From Candidatus Obscuribacterales bacterium (GTDB taxonomy: Bacteria > Cyanobacteriota > Vampirovibrionia > Obscuribacterales > Obscuribacteraceae): 60,740 nucleotides of DNA. The position numbers and the translations under genes are program-made. The notes beneath the pieces were generated by a model. That model worked only from the letters and a program-made list of their open reading frames with translations, did not search any database and was not told the DNA's origin. Numbering within the stretch: the first letter of the stretch is position 1; each line of letters opens with the position of its first letter. The stretch lies in contig JAIEQI010000144.1 of assembly GCA_019747875.1 (NCBI GenBank), positions 1 through 60,740 on the forward strand, written 5' to 3'. Shown here in pieces: positions 1 to 8,024 of this stretch.

Positions 1-2
1 TG

Positions 3-29
3 CCATTTTTTCCATGGAATAAAAAATGG
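3..29. terminator. AT-rich inverted repeat
   Basis: Arms CCATTTTTT (3-11) and AAAAAATGG (21-29) are perfectly complementary around a 9-nt centre. The A/T-rich arms would give a run of U on either strand, so it may be a bidirectional terminator for a gene lying before the window. That gene is not visible, so the role is inferred. Confidence 0.4.
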
Positions 30-87
30 AAAATTTCTTGAACCCATTGACAGACAACAGGAAATCTCCATACTATGACGTTCGAGC

Positions 88-202
88 TCCTTCCTATCAC
101 GTGCTCCTTCCTATCACGAGAATCCAACCTACCACGAGAATCCTACCTACCACGAGAATCCTACCTACCGAGTGCCACCTACCTGTCACGTGCTCCTTAG
201 CA
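88..202. repeat. Degenerate short tandem repeat (CCTACCACGAGAAT-like)
   Basis: Units of about 18 bp of the form CTACCTACCACGAGAATC recur, flanked on both sides by diverged versions containing TATCACGTGCTCCTT or TGTCACGTGCTCCTT. The outer copies carry CACGTG and the inner copies CACGAG. No reading frame runs through it. It is either a simple tandem duplication or a cluster of protein-binding sites; nothing in the sequence decides between these. Confidence 0.6.
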
Positions 203-348
203 TGACTGGTTCCGACCAAAACCGCTCAAAACTGTTCTATGCAAAGGACCGCTTCATACATGGCGGCTTCACCATCGCTTTACTTTCCAATTTCCGTGTT
301 GGAATAGTTTGTACTAGTCTATAAGCAAGGAGGTAAAAATCCGAGATT

Positions 349-426
349 ACACACCGTTTTTGACCATTACTCAATTTTGACCGATTGAATAACATTTACT
401 CAATTTGACCATTGACCAATGACCGC
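349..426. repeat. Direct repeats with TTGACC cores
   Basis: Two near-identical 18-bp blocks, CATTACTCAATTTTGACC and CATTTACTCAATTTGACC, lie next to further GACC copies, so TTGACC or TTTGACC occurs about four times in 70 bp. They lie about 200 bp before the secreted-protein gene at 607. Clustered, phased copies resemble regulator-binding sites, but no regulator can be assigned. Confidence 0.45.
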
Positions 427-446
427 TTACTAATGTCCATGTCCAA

Positions 447-491
447 ATTTGCTTAGCAGTGCACATTGTTTCCCGGCACTGCTAAGCAAAT
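447..491. terminator. 16-bp perfect inverted repeat (strong hairpin)
   Basis: The arm ATTTGCTTAGCAGTGC (447-462) is exactly complementary to GCACTGCTAAGCAAAT (476-491), with a 13-nt loop. It is followed on the + strand by TCTCCTTTACT rather than a clean U run. It may be a terminator-type hairpin, a transcript-stability element or a small mobile-element relic. It lies 115 bp before the ATG at 607, so it could also sit in that gene's leader. Confidence 0.5.
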
Positions 492-606
492 CTCCTTTAC
501 TCCCTATACTGGCCATGCGTTTTTCGCAAGCAGTGAGCTTGCGTGTTTTGGCATGAATTTATGACGTTGAAATTTGGCTTTTTAAGCCCATTTAGAGGAC
601 CTGTTT

Positions 607-1149
607 ATGCGTGCTTTTTCATCCATCCTTAGTTCCGTGCTTTTATGTAGCATGATGATCTCCAGCAACACCCCTGCGCTAAGCGCTCCAGAAGCGCCAC
701 TCGATGTTCCTTCAGTGGAGGCGAGCATAGCGCCTCAGAACATTTCATCCGATATACACAAAGACTGCCAGACCAAACAAGTTCGACTGCAAGAAGCGAT
801 TTCCAAGTTCGGCGAAATGGGAGTCGGCGTTGCACCATTTCAATCGCAACTTAATGCGTCAAAACAACTCCTGTCAGAGGGCAAAGCAAGCGAAGCTGCC
901 GGCGTTCTTGCCCGTCTAGAGAACAACCTCGTAGACCAACAGAATCGCTACTACTCAAACAAATGGCAGTCATGGCACAACGAGCGAGCACTGCTAGCCA
1001 GAGCTTTCACCAAGAAACAAGGAAACAAAGCCTCGGTCAGTAGATCTTCCCAGCCTGCTAAATCAAACAACATGTCCAAGACAATAGGATCTGTTATTTC
1101 CAAGAAGGACACGAAGTACAAACCAATTATCTATGCAATCGCAAGATAA
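607..1149 (+). CDS. Hypothetical secreted protein
   Basis: This 180-residue protein begins with a clear signal peptide: a hydrophobic core at about residues 6-20 and a likely cleavage site after ALSA near residue 26. AGAGGA seven bases before the ATG supports the start. The mature part is helical and rich in Q, K, A and S, with one cysteine near residue 55. Its middle (about 65-120) has the alternating pattern of a helical hairpin or short coiled coil, and the last 40 residues are basic. I recognise no family. It is probably exported to the periplasm. It stands alone between repeat-rich non-coding stretches, so context gives no hint of function. Confidence 0.75.
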   Translation: MRAFSSILSSVLLCSMMISSNTPALSAPEAPLDVPSVEASIAPQNISSDIHKDCQTKQVRLQEAISKFGEMGVGVAPFQSQLNASKQLLSEGKASEAAGVLARLENNLVDQQNRYYSNKWQSWHNERALLARAFTKKQGNKASVSRSSQPAKSNNMSKTIGSVISKKDTKYKPIIYAIAR

Positions 1150-1208
1150 TCGACCGAACAAAATGAAGAGACAAACTTCATCAAACAGTTCAAGCTCAAA
1201 AGAGTTTA

Positions 1209-1242
1209 GAAGCCGGTAGGATGCCGGCGTTCCCAGCATCAA
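1209..1242 (+). repeat. REP-like repeat, single copy
   Basis: Reads GAAGCCGGTAGGATGCCGGC then GTTCCCAGCATC. The GCCGG...CCGGC arms form a short hairpin. This is the first of at least ten copies of one dispersed family in the window. Confidence 0.75.
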
Positions 1243-1303
1243 CTCGAAAAGACATCTATCAGGTTACATTACCCAAATCATCATCATGGGGATGGTGGAC
1301 AGA

Positions 1304-1326
1304 GGGCGGCGAAGAGAGCGCCGCCC
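1304..1326. terminator. GC-rich hairpin
   Basis: GGGCGGCG and CGCCGCCC are perfect 8-bp arms around AAGAGAG, followed by TTGCCATTT. It could terminate transcripts from 607-1149 some 150 bp downstream. The U tract is poor, so the call is tentative. Confidence 0.4.
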
Positions 1327-1732
1327 TTGCCATTTGGATGTAATTCCTGCCGATGCAGTTATGGTAAGCGTTTGGGACGCCTTCTTAGGGCACGCAGTCT
1401 ATAAAGCCCCCAAGGTGATCGGCGGCAGCGGGCGCAATCAATTTAGAAATTGCGGTAGCGGGCGGACGCATGGCATCGCCCCTAGATCCGGCAAGGCGCG
1501 TCAGGTTGGCACACAAGGTTCGGCGCATCAAAGTGGTACACCAGATCCGCACACCACTTTGCACGCAAGGTCACACCAGAACAATAGTTCAGAACAGACT
1601 CGGCACGTCGGCGCCGGAAGAATTCCATCCAAGAGGATGAGAATTCAGTAAGGCGCTATTCAATATATAAACGATCGCTTCTTGATATGCGACAATTCTT
1701 GTGATTTTCGCGACAGTTTCACCGGAAAAACG

Positions 1733-1750
1733 GACTCCCAGGTGGGAGTC
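1733..1750. promoter_or_regulatory. Perfect palindrome before the purine operon
   Basis: GACTCCCA-GG-TGGGAGTC is an 18-bp perfect inverted repeat ending 32 bp before the chosen ATG of the first purine gene. Its place makes it a candidate operator for a purine- or urate-responsive repressor. No regulator gene is adjacent, and a hairpin acting in the mRNA leader is also possible. Confidence 0.45.
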
Positions 1751-1782
1751 TTGACTGTGGCGTGCATGAGGTTCTCCAGTCG

Positions 1783-3225
1783 ATGAGCAGCTCCGTCCAC
1801 ATCGCAGAAACTAGAAACCTTCAGGCTCTACAAGCCCTGGAAAACGCCATCAAAAGAGATCTCGATCTCCTCAATTATCCAGCTCGGGACTGGGTGCTCT
1901 CAAGAGAGAGCTCAAAGGGGCAGAAGATCCTTGATGTAATAATTATTGGTGGCGGGCAGGGTGGACTGGCTAGCGCCTTCGGATTGATGCGCGAAAAGGT
2001 CAAAAACATTCTCGTTATCGATGAAAATCCGGAAGGGCGCGAAGGCCCCTGGCTGAACTTCGCCCGCATGCACACACTTCGAACACCAAAACATTTGACA
2101 GGACCGGATCTCGGCCTACCAAACCTGACCCCGCGGGCATGGTACGAAGCTTTGTTCGGCAAAGATGAATGGGACAAAATGGGGCTCATTCCGAAAGAGC
2201 ATTGGGCGGAATATTTGCGCTGGTACAGACAGCTTTTGGGCATTCCAGTCCGCAATCTGACAAGAGCAGGCGCAATCGAATGGAATGAAACCGAGAAATG
2301 CTTCTCAATTCCGCTCACGGATCTGGTACTCAACACCACGGAAGTTGCGCTCGCGCGCAAGGTTGTTCTTGCAACCGGAATCGATGGTAGCGGACGCTGG
2401 GATGTACCAGCAATGATCACTGACAAAATCACTCGCAAACACTACGCGCATACACGCGATGAAATCGATTTTGAACAATTGAAAGGAAAAGTGATAGCCG
2501 TTCTGGGAGCGGGCGCTTCTGCCTTTGACAATGCCTCAGTCGCGCTGGAAACCGGCGCCAAACAAGTACATCTTTTTTATCGCCGTGGCGATCTGCCGAA
2601 CATCAACGCGTATCGTTGGGCAGAATTCGTTGGTTTTCTGAAGCATCACTCGGATCTTCCCGACAAGATGAAGTGGCGTTTCATCCGTCAAATCCTGAAG
2701 ATGGGGCAGCTTCCGCCGACAGACACATTCGCGCGCGCCACACGCAATCCGAACTTTTTGCTGCACGGCAATAACAAGTGGAACGACATCGAGCAAGAAA
2801 ATGGTCATGTGAAGATCCTCAGCAACACTGGTGAATTCAATGTCGACTACATAATTGTCGGCACTGGTTGCGTTACGGATCTATCACTCAGACCGGAGCT
2901 GGAAAACGTCGTCGACAAGATCGCGCTCTGGAAAGATCGTTTCACACCGCCCGAGAACGAACGCAACGACGACATGCTGAGACACCCATATCTTGGCTCA
3001 CACTGCGAATTCACAGAAAAGAATCCCGGTGAAGCACCATACCTCGCCTCCATATTTAACTTCACCTTCGGCGGACTTGTGAGCATCGGATTTGGTGGCG
3101 CCAGCATCTCTGGAATGAAATACAGCATTCAGAAACTAGTTAATGGAATCACGAAACAGCTTTATCTAGAGGACGCTGAGGCGTTCTACCAGTCGCTTGA
3201 AGAATTCGATTTGAGGGAGTTTTAA
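1783..3225 (+). CDS. hpyO: FAD/NAD(P)-binding monooxygenase, candidate urate hydroxylase (HpyO-type)
   Basis: A flavoprotein of about 480 residues with two Rossmann motifs: GGGQGG near residue 55 for FAD and GAGAS near residue 243 for NAD(P)H. Between them is the GPWLNFARMHTLRTPKHL-type region seen in flavin monooxygenases of this group. It is the first gene of an operon whose other four genes handle every step from 5-hydroxyisourate to ureidoglycolate, and no cofactor-free uricase or HpxO-type gene is present. Oxidation of urate to 5-hydroxyisourate, the step assigned to the FAD enzyme HpyO, is therefore the likely role. That assignment rests on context and family resemblance rather than on identified urate-binding residues. 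The ATG at 1783 has GAGG ten bases upstream; a GTG at 1762 would add seven residues. Confidence 0.65.
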   Translation: MSSSVHIAETRNLQALQALENAIKRDLDLLNYPARDWVLSRESSKGQKILDVIIIGGGQGGLASAFGLMREKVKNILVIDENPEGREGPWLNFARMHTLRTPKHLTGPDLGLPNLTPRAWYEALFGKDEWDKMGLIPKEHWAEYLRWYRQLLGIPVRNLTRAGAIEWNETEKCFSIPLTDLVLNTTEVALARKVVLATGIDGSGRWDVPAMITDKITRKHYAHTRDEIDFEQLKGKVIAVLGAGASAFDNASVALETGAKQVHLFYRRGDLPNINAYRWAEFVGFLKHHSDLPDKMKWRFIRQILKMGQLPPTDTFARATRNPNFLLHGNNKWNDIEQENGHVKILSNTGEFNVDYIIVGTGCVTDLSLRPELENVVDKIALWKDRFTPPENERNDDMLRHPYLGSHCEFTEKNPGEAPYLASIFNFTFGGLVSIGFGGASISGMKYSIQKLVNGITKQLYLEDAEAFYQSLEEFDLREF

Positions 3226-3227
3226 AC

Positions 3228-4601
3228 GTGACGAATCAAAACCATGGCTTCGGACTTTACAGCAAGAAGGTCTACACACCAGATGGTGTAAAGGAAGCAG
3301 TCGTAATAATTAAGGACGGTAAGATCACTGACATCATCTCGCCGGAGCTCGCCCATCCTGACTGCCCAGTCGAAGATCTCAGCAAATATTGCATCATCCC
3401 AGGCATCATCGACAGTCACGTTCACGTAAACGAACCGGGCAGAACTGAATGGGAAGGATTCGAAACGGCGACTAAAGCAGCGGCAGCTGGCGGAATCACA
3501 ACTATCGCCGATATGCCGCTAAACTGCGACCCTGTCACCACTACAGTAAAGGCACTGAAAATAAAACTGCCTGAAACACAAGATAAGCTCTGGGTGGATT
3601 GCGCATTCTACGGGGGCGTTATTCCAGGTAATGAAGGCGAGCTGGAAGAAATGATCGACATGGGGGTTGCAGGCTTCAAATGCTTCCTGATCCACTCCGG
3701 CATCGACGAGTTTCCAAATGCGACTGAAGAAGACTTGCGCAAAGCAATGCCAATCTTGGCGAAGCGCAACATCCCACTGCTAGTGCATGCCGAACTCGAT
3801 TGCAATCACCACGAGGAAGCAGAATGGACCAACGAGAAATCCTACAAGTCATTCCTGGAATCCAGGCCAAGACGCTGGGAAAACGACGCAATCGACATGA
3901 TGATTCGCCTCTGCCGTGAGTTTTCCTGCCCAGTGCATATCGTTCACCTCTCATCTTCTGATGCACTTTCTGCAATATCCGTAGCGAAGAAAGACGGACT
4001 GCCCTTCACGGTTGAAACCTGTCCTCACTACCTGAGTTTTGAAGCAGAGAAAATTCCAGACGGCGATCCACGCTACAAGTGTGCTCCACCGATTCGTGAA
4101 TCCGAGAACCGCGAAAAGCTATGGAAGGGGCTTAGCGCTGGACTCATCGACTTTGTGGTTTCAGATCACTCGCCGTGCGTGCCGGACAAAAAATTCCTTT
4201 CAGAAGGTGATTTGAAGAAAGCCTGGGGTGGAATTTCATCTCTGCAATTCGGCTTGCCCGTCATTTGGACACAAGCCCGCGAGCGAGGATTCGAACTGGA
4301 AGAACTGATTGATTGGATGAGCGTCAGACCAGCCCGCTTCCTTGGACTCGGCAAGAAGAAAGGAAAAATCGCCGAAGGGTTTGACGCCGATCTGGTTGTG
4401 TTTGATCCCGATGCCGACTTCCAGATTAACAAGGACATCATTCAACACAAGCACAAAGTCACGCCTTACGAAGGAAAGCAACTTAAGGGCGTAGTTCGAA
4501 AAACATACGTCAGAGGCCGCCTCGTACACGAGGACGGAAAACTCACGGCCGTTTCAACTGGAGAACAAATACTGCATAAACGTGTGGAGATGAAAGCCTA
4601 A
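3228..4601 (+). CDS. allB: Allantoinase
   Basis: A 457-residue cyclic amidohydrolase that opens allantoin to allantoate. The metal-binding HVH lies at about residues 63-65 (GIIDSHVHVNEPG) and the probable carboxylated lysine in GFKCFL at about 150. Further ligands sit in LLVHAE and HIVHLSSS, and the catalytic aspartate in SDHSPC near 313. TIADMPLN and ETCPHYLSF are characteristic of allantoinases as against dihydroorotases. Length is normal. The start is GTG, only two bases after the upstream stop, with GAGGGAG (3213-3219) inside the upstream gene as ribosome binding site. This suggests translational coupling within the urate operon. Confidence 0.93.
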   Translation: MTNQNHGFGLYSKKVYTPDGVKEAVVIIKDGKITDIISPELAHPDCPVEDLSKYCIIPGIIDSHVHVNEPGRTEWEGFETATKAAAAGGITTIADMPLNCDPVTTTVKALKIKLPETQDKLWVDCAFYGGVIPGNEGELEEMIDMGVAGFKCFLIHSGIDEFPNATEEDLRKAMPILAKRNIPLLVHAELDCNHHEEAEWTNEKSYKSFLESRPRRWENDAIDMMIRLCREFSCPVHIVHLSSSDALSAISVAKKDGLPFTVETCPHYLSFEAEKIPDGDPRYKCAPPIRESENREKLWKGLSAGLIDFVVSDHSPCVPDKKFLSEGDLKKAWGGISSLQFGLPVIWTQARERGFELEELIDWMSVRPARFLGLGKKKGKIAEGFDADLVVFDPDADFQINKDIIQHKHKVTPYEGKQLKGVVRKTYVRGRLVHEDGKLTAVSTGEQILHKRVEMKA

Positions 4602-5677
4602 TGGATAGAAATGCTTTGCTTGATGCCGCCGCCTTTACCGGCACAACAGACCTCGCTGCCGAAAGAGTCGGTGGAAAGGTTTTACATGCAAACGATGAGT
4701 TCTTTGCTGAAAAAGAAAACTTGATCAAGCCTGGTCGCGGAGTTTTCATCGCGGACAAATATACAGAGCAAGGGAAGTGGATGGATGGCTGGGAAACCCG
4801 CCGGAAGCGCGTCCCCGGCTACGACTGGTGCATATTGCAACTGGGCATTCCGGGTGCGATTCATGGACTAGACATCGATACAAATCATTTCCTCGGAAAT
4901 AATCCAGCCTATGCTTCCGTCGATGCACTCAACGCCAGCGGCGAGATGTCCGTTCAAGAACTTTTGAAAGATTCAACACAGTGGACTGAAATCCTCTCGA
5001 AAGTGCCACTCAAACCGGGATCGCAAAACATTTTCGCAGTGGCGAGCAAAGAGCGCTGGACACACCTTCGCCTGAACATCTATCCAGATGGCGGAGTGGC
5101 TCGATTCCGCGTCCACGGTGAAGCCAGACCCGATTTCGCTAAGTTCGGCAAAGATGACGTTCTCGATCTGGCTGCCATTGAAAATGGTGGCAAAGTCAGT
5201 TGCGCAAGCGACATGTTCTTCGGCAACAAAGACAACCTGATCATGCCCGGCAGATCAGCAAACATGGGCGATGGATGGGAAACAAAACGCAGACGCGGAC
5301 CCGGACATGATTGGACAATCGTTCAACTTGGACATGCAGGCAATTTGAAAAAAGTGGAAGTTGACACCAACTTCTTCAAAGGGAACTATCCCGATTCATT
5401 CTGGCTCGAAGGTGTCTACGCACCAGGTGAGGAAATCACAGTACTGAACTGGAACCAATATGACTGGAAACCAATTCTGCCTCAAACAAAATTGCAAGCG
5501 CACAACAGACATTATTACGACACCGAAAGCGACAAGCAGGGTCCGTGGACCCATGTACGTCTCTCAATTGCTCCAGATGGCGGTGTCAGCAGACTTCGCT
5601 TGATGGGCACGCTACACAAAACCGAAGGTTCACCTACCGGAAAAAGGGAAGAAGTGAAAAGTGGAGCTGCACATTAA
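4601..5677 (+). CDS. alc: Allantoicase
   Basis: A 358-residue protein that hydrolyses allantoate to ureidoglycolate and urea. It shows the two-fold internal repeat of the family. Each half has an F(F)xxKxNLIxPGR segment (about residues 26-50 and 205-220), a DGWETxRxRxPGxDW block, and an LG..G....vDTnxFxGN...  block (about 90-105 and 245-265). The ATG overlaps the allB stop by one base (TAATG), so the two are translationally coupled. Allantoicase rather than allantoate amidohydrolase means urea, not ammonia, is released. No urease or ureidoglycolate lyase gene lies in the window. Confidence 0.93.
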   Translation: MDRNALLDAAAFTGTTDLAAERVGGKVLHANDEFFAEKENLIKPGRGVFIADKYTEQGKWMDGWETRRKRVPGYDWCILQLGIPGAIHGLDIDTNHFLGNNPAYASVDALNASGEMSVQELLKDSTQWTEILSKVPLKPGSQNIFAVASKERWTHLRLNIYPDGGVARFRVHGEARPDFAKFGKDDVLDLAAIENGGKVSCASDMFFGNKDNLIMPGRSANMGDGWETKRRRGPGHDWTIVQLGHAGNLKKVEVDTNFFKGNYPDSFWLEGVYAPGEEITVLNWNQYDWKPILPQTKLQAHNRHYYDTESDKQGPWTHVRLSIAPDGGVSRLRLMGTLHKTEGSPTGKREEVKSGAAH

Positions 5678-6161
5678 CAAGCTAACTGCACACGAGGCAG
5701 CTGAAGCTTTCAATCGTTGTTGCGGATCGAAGGAATGGGTGACGCGCATGCTCGCCAAACGCCCATTCCCCTCGATAGATAGCATCTTCGAGAGCGCTAA
5801 AGAAATATGGTGGCAGCTCGATCGGAAGGATTGGCTAGAGGCATTCTCGCACCATCCGAAGATCGGCGATCTCGACAGTCTCAAGAAAAAATTCGCAGGG
5901 ACAGCAGACCTTGCGGCCAGCGAGCAGGCAAGCGTAAACGCAGCACGAGAAGAAACGCTGCAGGCACTTGCTAAAGGAAACAAAGAATACGAAGACAAAT
6001 TCGGCTACATATTCATTGTCTGCGCAACAGGTAAGAGCCCGGAAGAGATGCTGTCTTTGCTGCAATCACGATTGCCTAATAACGACGCTGACGAGATTAA
6101 GATTGCTGCCGAAGAACAAAGCAAGATTACCCGATTGAGATTGGAGAGGATATGCCAGTAA
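5661..6161 (+). CDS. uraD: 2-oxo-4-hydroxy-4-carboxy-5-ureidoimidazoline (OHCU) decarboxylase
   Basis: A 166-residue all-helical enzyme that decarboxylates OHCU to (S)-allantoin. The family signature HHPKIGDL is at about residues 64-71 with the catalytic histidine, and the later GYIFIVCATGKSPEEML block at about 114-130 matches the conserved FIVCAxGKS region. The GTG start at 5661 lies 17 bases inside alc, with AAGGGAAGAAG just upstream, so translation is probably coupled. Length is typical for the stand-alone form. Confidence 0.92.
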   Translation: MELHINKLTAHEAAEAFNRCCGSKEWVTRMLAKRPFPSIDSIFESAKEIWWQLDRKDWLEAFSHHPKIGDLDSLKKKFAGTADLAASEQASVNAAREETLQALAKGNKEYEDKFGYIFIVCATGKSPEEMLSLLQSRLPNNDADEIKIAAEEQSKITRLRLERICQ

Positions 6162-6499
6162 GCCCTATCACGACACACATCCTTGACACCGCCCGTGGTT
6201 GTCCAGCAGCTGGTGTTCCTGTAAGTATCGAAATTGATCGCAATGGACAATTTGAAGTGCTTTCAAAAGGCAGCACAAATAACGATGGCAGGATCATGGA
6301 TCTCCTGCCGTCCGACAAGCCACTGGAAGCCGGCCGCTACCGCATGAGATTTGAAACCGGCACATATTTTTCAGAGACCAATGTGCAAGGTTTCTATCCG
6401 TATGTCGAAGTGGTTTTCGACATCAAAGCTCCAGGCGAACACTACCATGTTCCACTTCTTTTGAGCCCATTCGGTTTTTCAACCTATCGCGGAAGCTAA
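6152..6499 (+). CDS. uraH: 5-hydroxyisourate hydrolase (transthyretin-like)
   Basis: A 115-residue transthyretin-fold enzyme that hydrolyses 5-hydroxyisourate to OHCU. It has the N-terminal THILDTARGCPAAGVPV motif with the catalytic histidine, the central NNDGR motif, the FYPYVEVVF strand, HYHVPLLLSPFGFSTYRGS towards the end, and the diagnostic YRGS C-terminus. The ATG lies ten bases inside uraD. It is the last gene of the operon, which therefore holds all the enzymes from urate to ureidoglycolate in one transcript. Confidence 0.95.
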   Translation: MPVSPITTHILDTARGCPAAGVPVSIEIDRNGQFEVLSKGSTNNDGRIMDLLPSDKPLEAGRYRMRFETGTYFSETNVQGFYPYVEVVFDIKAPGEHYHVPLLLSPFGFSTYRGS

Positions 6500-7028
6500 C
6501 GCAGCTGCTAACAACAAAAACGATAGAAGCCGGCAAGATGCCGTCGCTCCCGGCATCGAATAAAGCGGATCGCCTTTGATCTTAATCGACCGAACGCCTC
6601 GATCTGCCGTCTACTATTTTGACAGAGCCCGTTAACAGCTAGCGCAAGTTCGCATTTTACATTAAACGCAAAATGACTCCCCCAGACTCGATGTTCACTA
6701 AGAGAACTGTTCAGCTTAATCATGCCTACACTGGCCCCATCACAAGCACACAACATCAAATTATTTGTGAGGTTAGAGGAGCAGACACGCGCAAAGACGT
6801 CCGGTGCCCCGCGCGCATTCGTTCACGATCGAAATGTATAGTGAGGACCGGAGCGGATGGCTATGTCCTTTTATTGCCAAGACCGGGCAGGGGCATATCT
6901 TGTTTCGTAAAGATCTACGCAAAAAATCCTCCAAAATCCGCAGCGACAGGCAAATTCCGCTATCATTTCGATCCCGTTTTCGGGAGAAGCCTGGTTTGTC
7001 TCTCGATTCATGAAGGAGTAGAAGAGGA
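6500..7028. other. Intergenic stretch with one REP-like copy
   Basis: About 530 bp. A GAAGCCGGCAAGATGCCG repeat lies at 6526-6560, where it would form a hairpin just after the purine operon. TTGACA occurs at about 6620, but I see no matching -10 box. AAGGAG at 7013-7018 serves the next gene. Open frames here (for example 6673-7191 and 6804-7013) are arginine- and serine-rich, overlap the next gene or lack a ribosome binding site, and are not supported. Confidence 0.5.
6526..6560 (+). repeat. REP-like repeat, single copy
   Basis: GAAGCCGGCAAGATGCCG then TCGCTCCCGGCATCGAA. Same dispersed hairpin family as at 1209, 8071, 15220 and 60335. It is placed 26 bp after the last gene of the urate operon. 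Confidence 0.75.
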
Positions 7029-8024
7029 ATGGCGACGAATACCCAAACTAAAACGACATCAACAGTCAAGGATTTCATCAAGCATCACTTTCGTCATTTC
7101 AATGCAGCGGTGGTCGTTGATGCAGCCGAGGCGTACAATGCTCACCTTGAAAAAGGCGGCAAAATGTTCATGTCGATTGCAGGTGCAATGAGCACTGCTG
7201 AGCTTGGACTCTCACTTGCTGAAATGATCCGCCAGGACAAAGTTCATGCAATCTGTTGCACAGGTGCCAACCTTGAAGAAGATATCTTCAATCTGGTTGC
7301 ACATGATTCCTACATTCGCGTTCCGCACTATCGCCAATTGACCCCGGAAGAAGAAGTCGAATTGCGCAAGAAAGGCATGAACCGCGTCACAGACACTTGC
7401 ATTCCTGAAGATACCGCCATCCGAGCAATTGAACATCAAGTTCTCGATCTCTGGAAAGCTGCAGACAAGGAAGGCAAGCGCTACTTCCCTTACGAGTTCA
7501 TGTATCAATTGATTCGCAGCGGAAGCATCGCCAAGTCATATCAGATCGACCCCAAACATTCCTGGTTAGTCGCTGCGGCCGAAAAGAACATTCCGATTTA
7601 CACACCAGGTTTTGAAGATTCTACACTCGGAAATATTTTCGTATCGCACGTATACACTGGAGATCTTTCGCGCTACGACATTTATAAATCCGGACTGGAA
7701 CAAATGGCGCATCTGATCGACTGGTACAAAGAGAACAACAAAGACGAATCGATCGGATTCTTCCAAATTGGAGGCGGAATCGCAGGCGACTTCCCAATTT
7801 GCGTCGTTCCCCTCATCCACCAGGACTTGCAAGAAAAATGCCGTTACTGGGGGTACTTCTGCCAGATCTCAGACAGCACAACTTCTTATGGATCGTATAG
7901 CGGCGCTGTTCCCAACGAGAAGATCACATGGGGTAAGCTGGATGCACAGACCCCGCGCTTCGTGATAGAATCAGACGCCTCCATTGTTGCTCCACTCATC
8001 TTTGCATATGTGTTGGGACAATAA
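7029..8024 (+). CDS. Deoxyhypusine-synthase-like protein
   Basis: A 331-residue member of the deoxyhypusine synthase family. Family features include the GGKMFMSIAGAMSTAELG segment near residue 42, ICCTGANLEEDIFNL near 75 (NAD-binding), FQIGGGIAGDFPICVVP near 245, and TWGKLDAQ near 301-308, whose lysine matches the catalytic lysine that forms the imine with the aminobutyl group. Bacteria lack the eIF5A substrate. Bacterial relatives are thought to make polyamines: homospermidine-type products or, from agmatine, a bis-guanidino aza-nonane. The substrate cannot be read from the sequence. AAGGAG and a second GAGG precede the ATG. It stands alone between repeats. Confidence 0.85.
   Translation: MATNTQTKTTSTVKDFIKHHFRHFNAAVVVDAAEAYNAHLEKGGKMFMSIAGAMSTAELGLSLAEMIRQDKVHAICCTGANLEEDIFNLVAHDSYIRVPHYRQLTPEEEVELRKKGMNRVTDTCIPEDTAIRAIEHQVLDLWKAADKEGKRYFPYEFMYQLIRSGSIAKSYQIDPKHSWLVAAAEKNIPIYTPGFEDSTLGNIFVSHVYTGDLSRYDIYKSGLEQMAHLIDWYKENNKDESIGFFQIGGGIAGDFPICVVPLIHQDLQEKCRYWGYFCQISDSTTSYGSYSGAVPNEKITWGKLDAQTPRFVIESDASIVAPLIFAYVLGQ

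Larger units (their letters stand above)
1150..1782. other. Intergenic stretch with REP-like copy, hairpin and palindrome
   Basis: About 630 bp without a convincing gene. It holds one copy of the dispersed GCCGG-hairpin repeat (1209-1242), a GC hairpin (1304-1326) that may end the upstream gene, and a perfect palindrome (1733-1750) before the purine operon. The open frame at 1286-1651 is rich in R, H, G and Q, has no ribosome binding site and runs through the hairpin, so I do not call it a gene. Between 1400 and 1640 several GC-rich fragments (GCGGGCG, GGCGGCAGCGG) look like decayed repeat copies. Confidence 0.6.

Noticed and set aside
1286..1651. 121-codon open frame between the secreted protein and the urate operon
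   Set aside because: No ribosome binding site, composition dominated by R, H, G, Q and S, and it runs through a hairpin and decayed repeat fragments.
6673..7191. 172-codon open frame before the deoxyhypusine-synthase-like gene
   Set aside because: It overlaps the well-supported gene starting at 7029 in another frame and has an arginine/serine-rich, non-conserved look.
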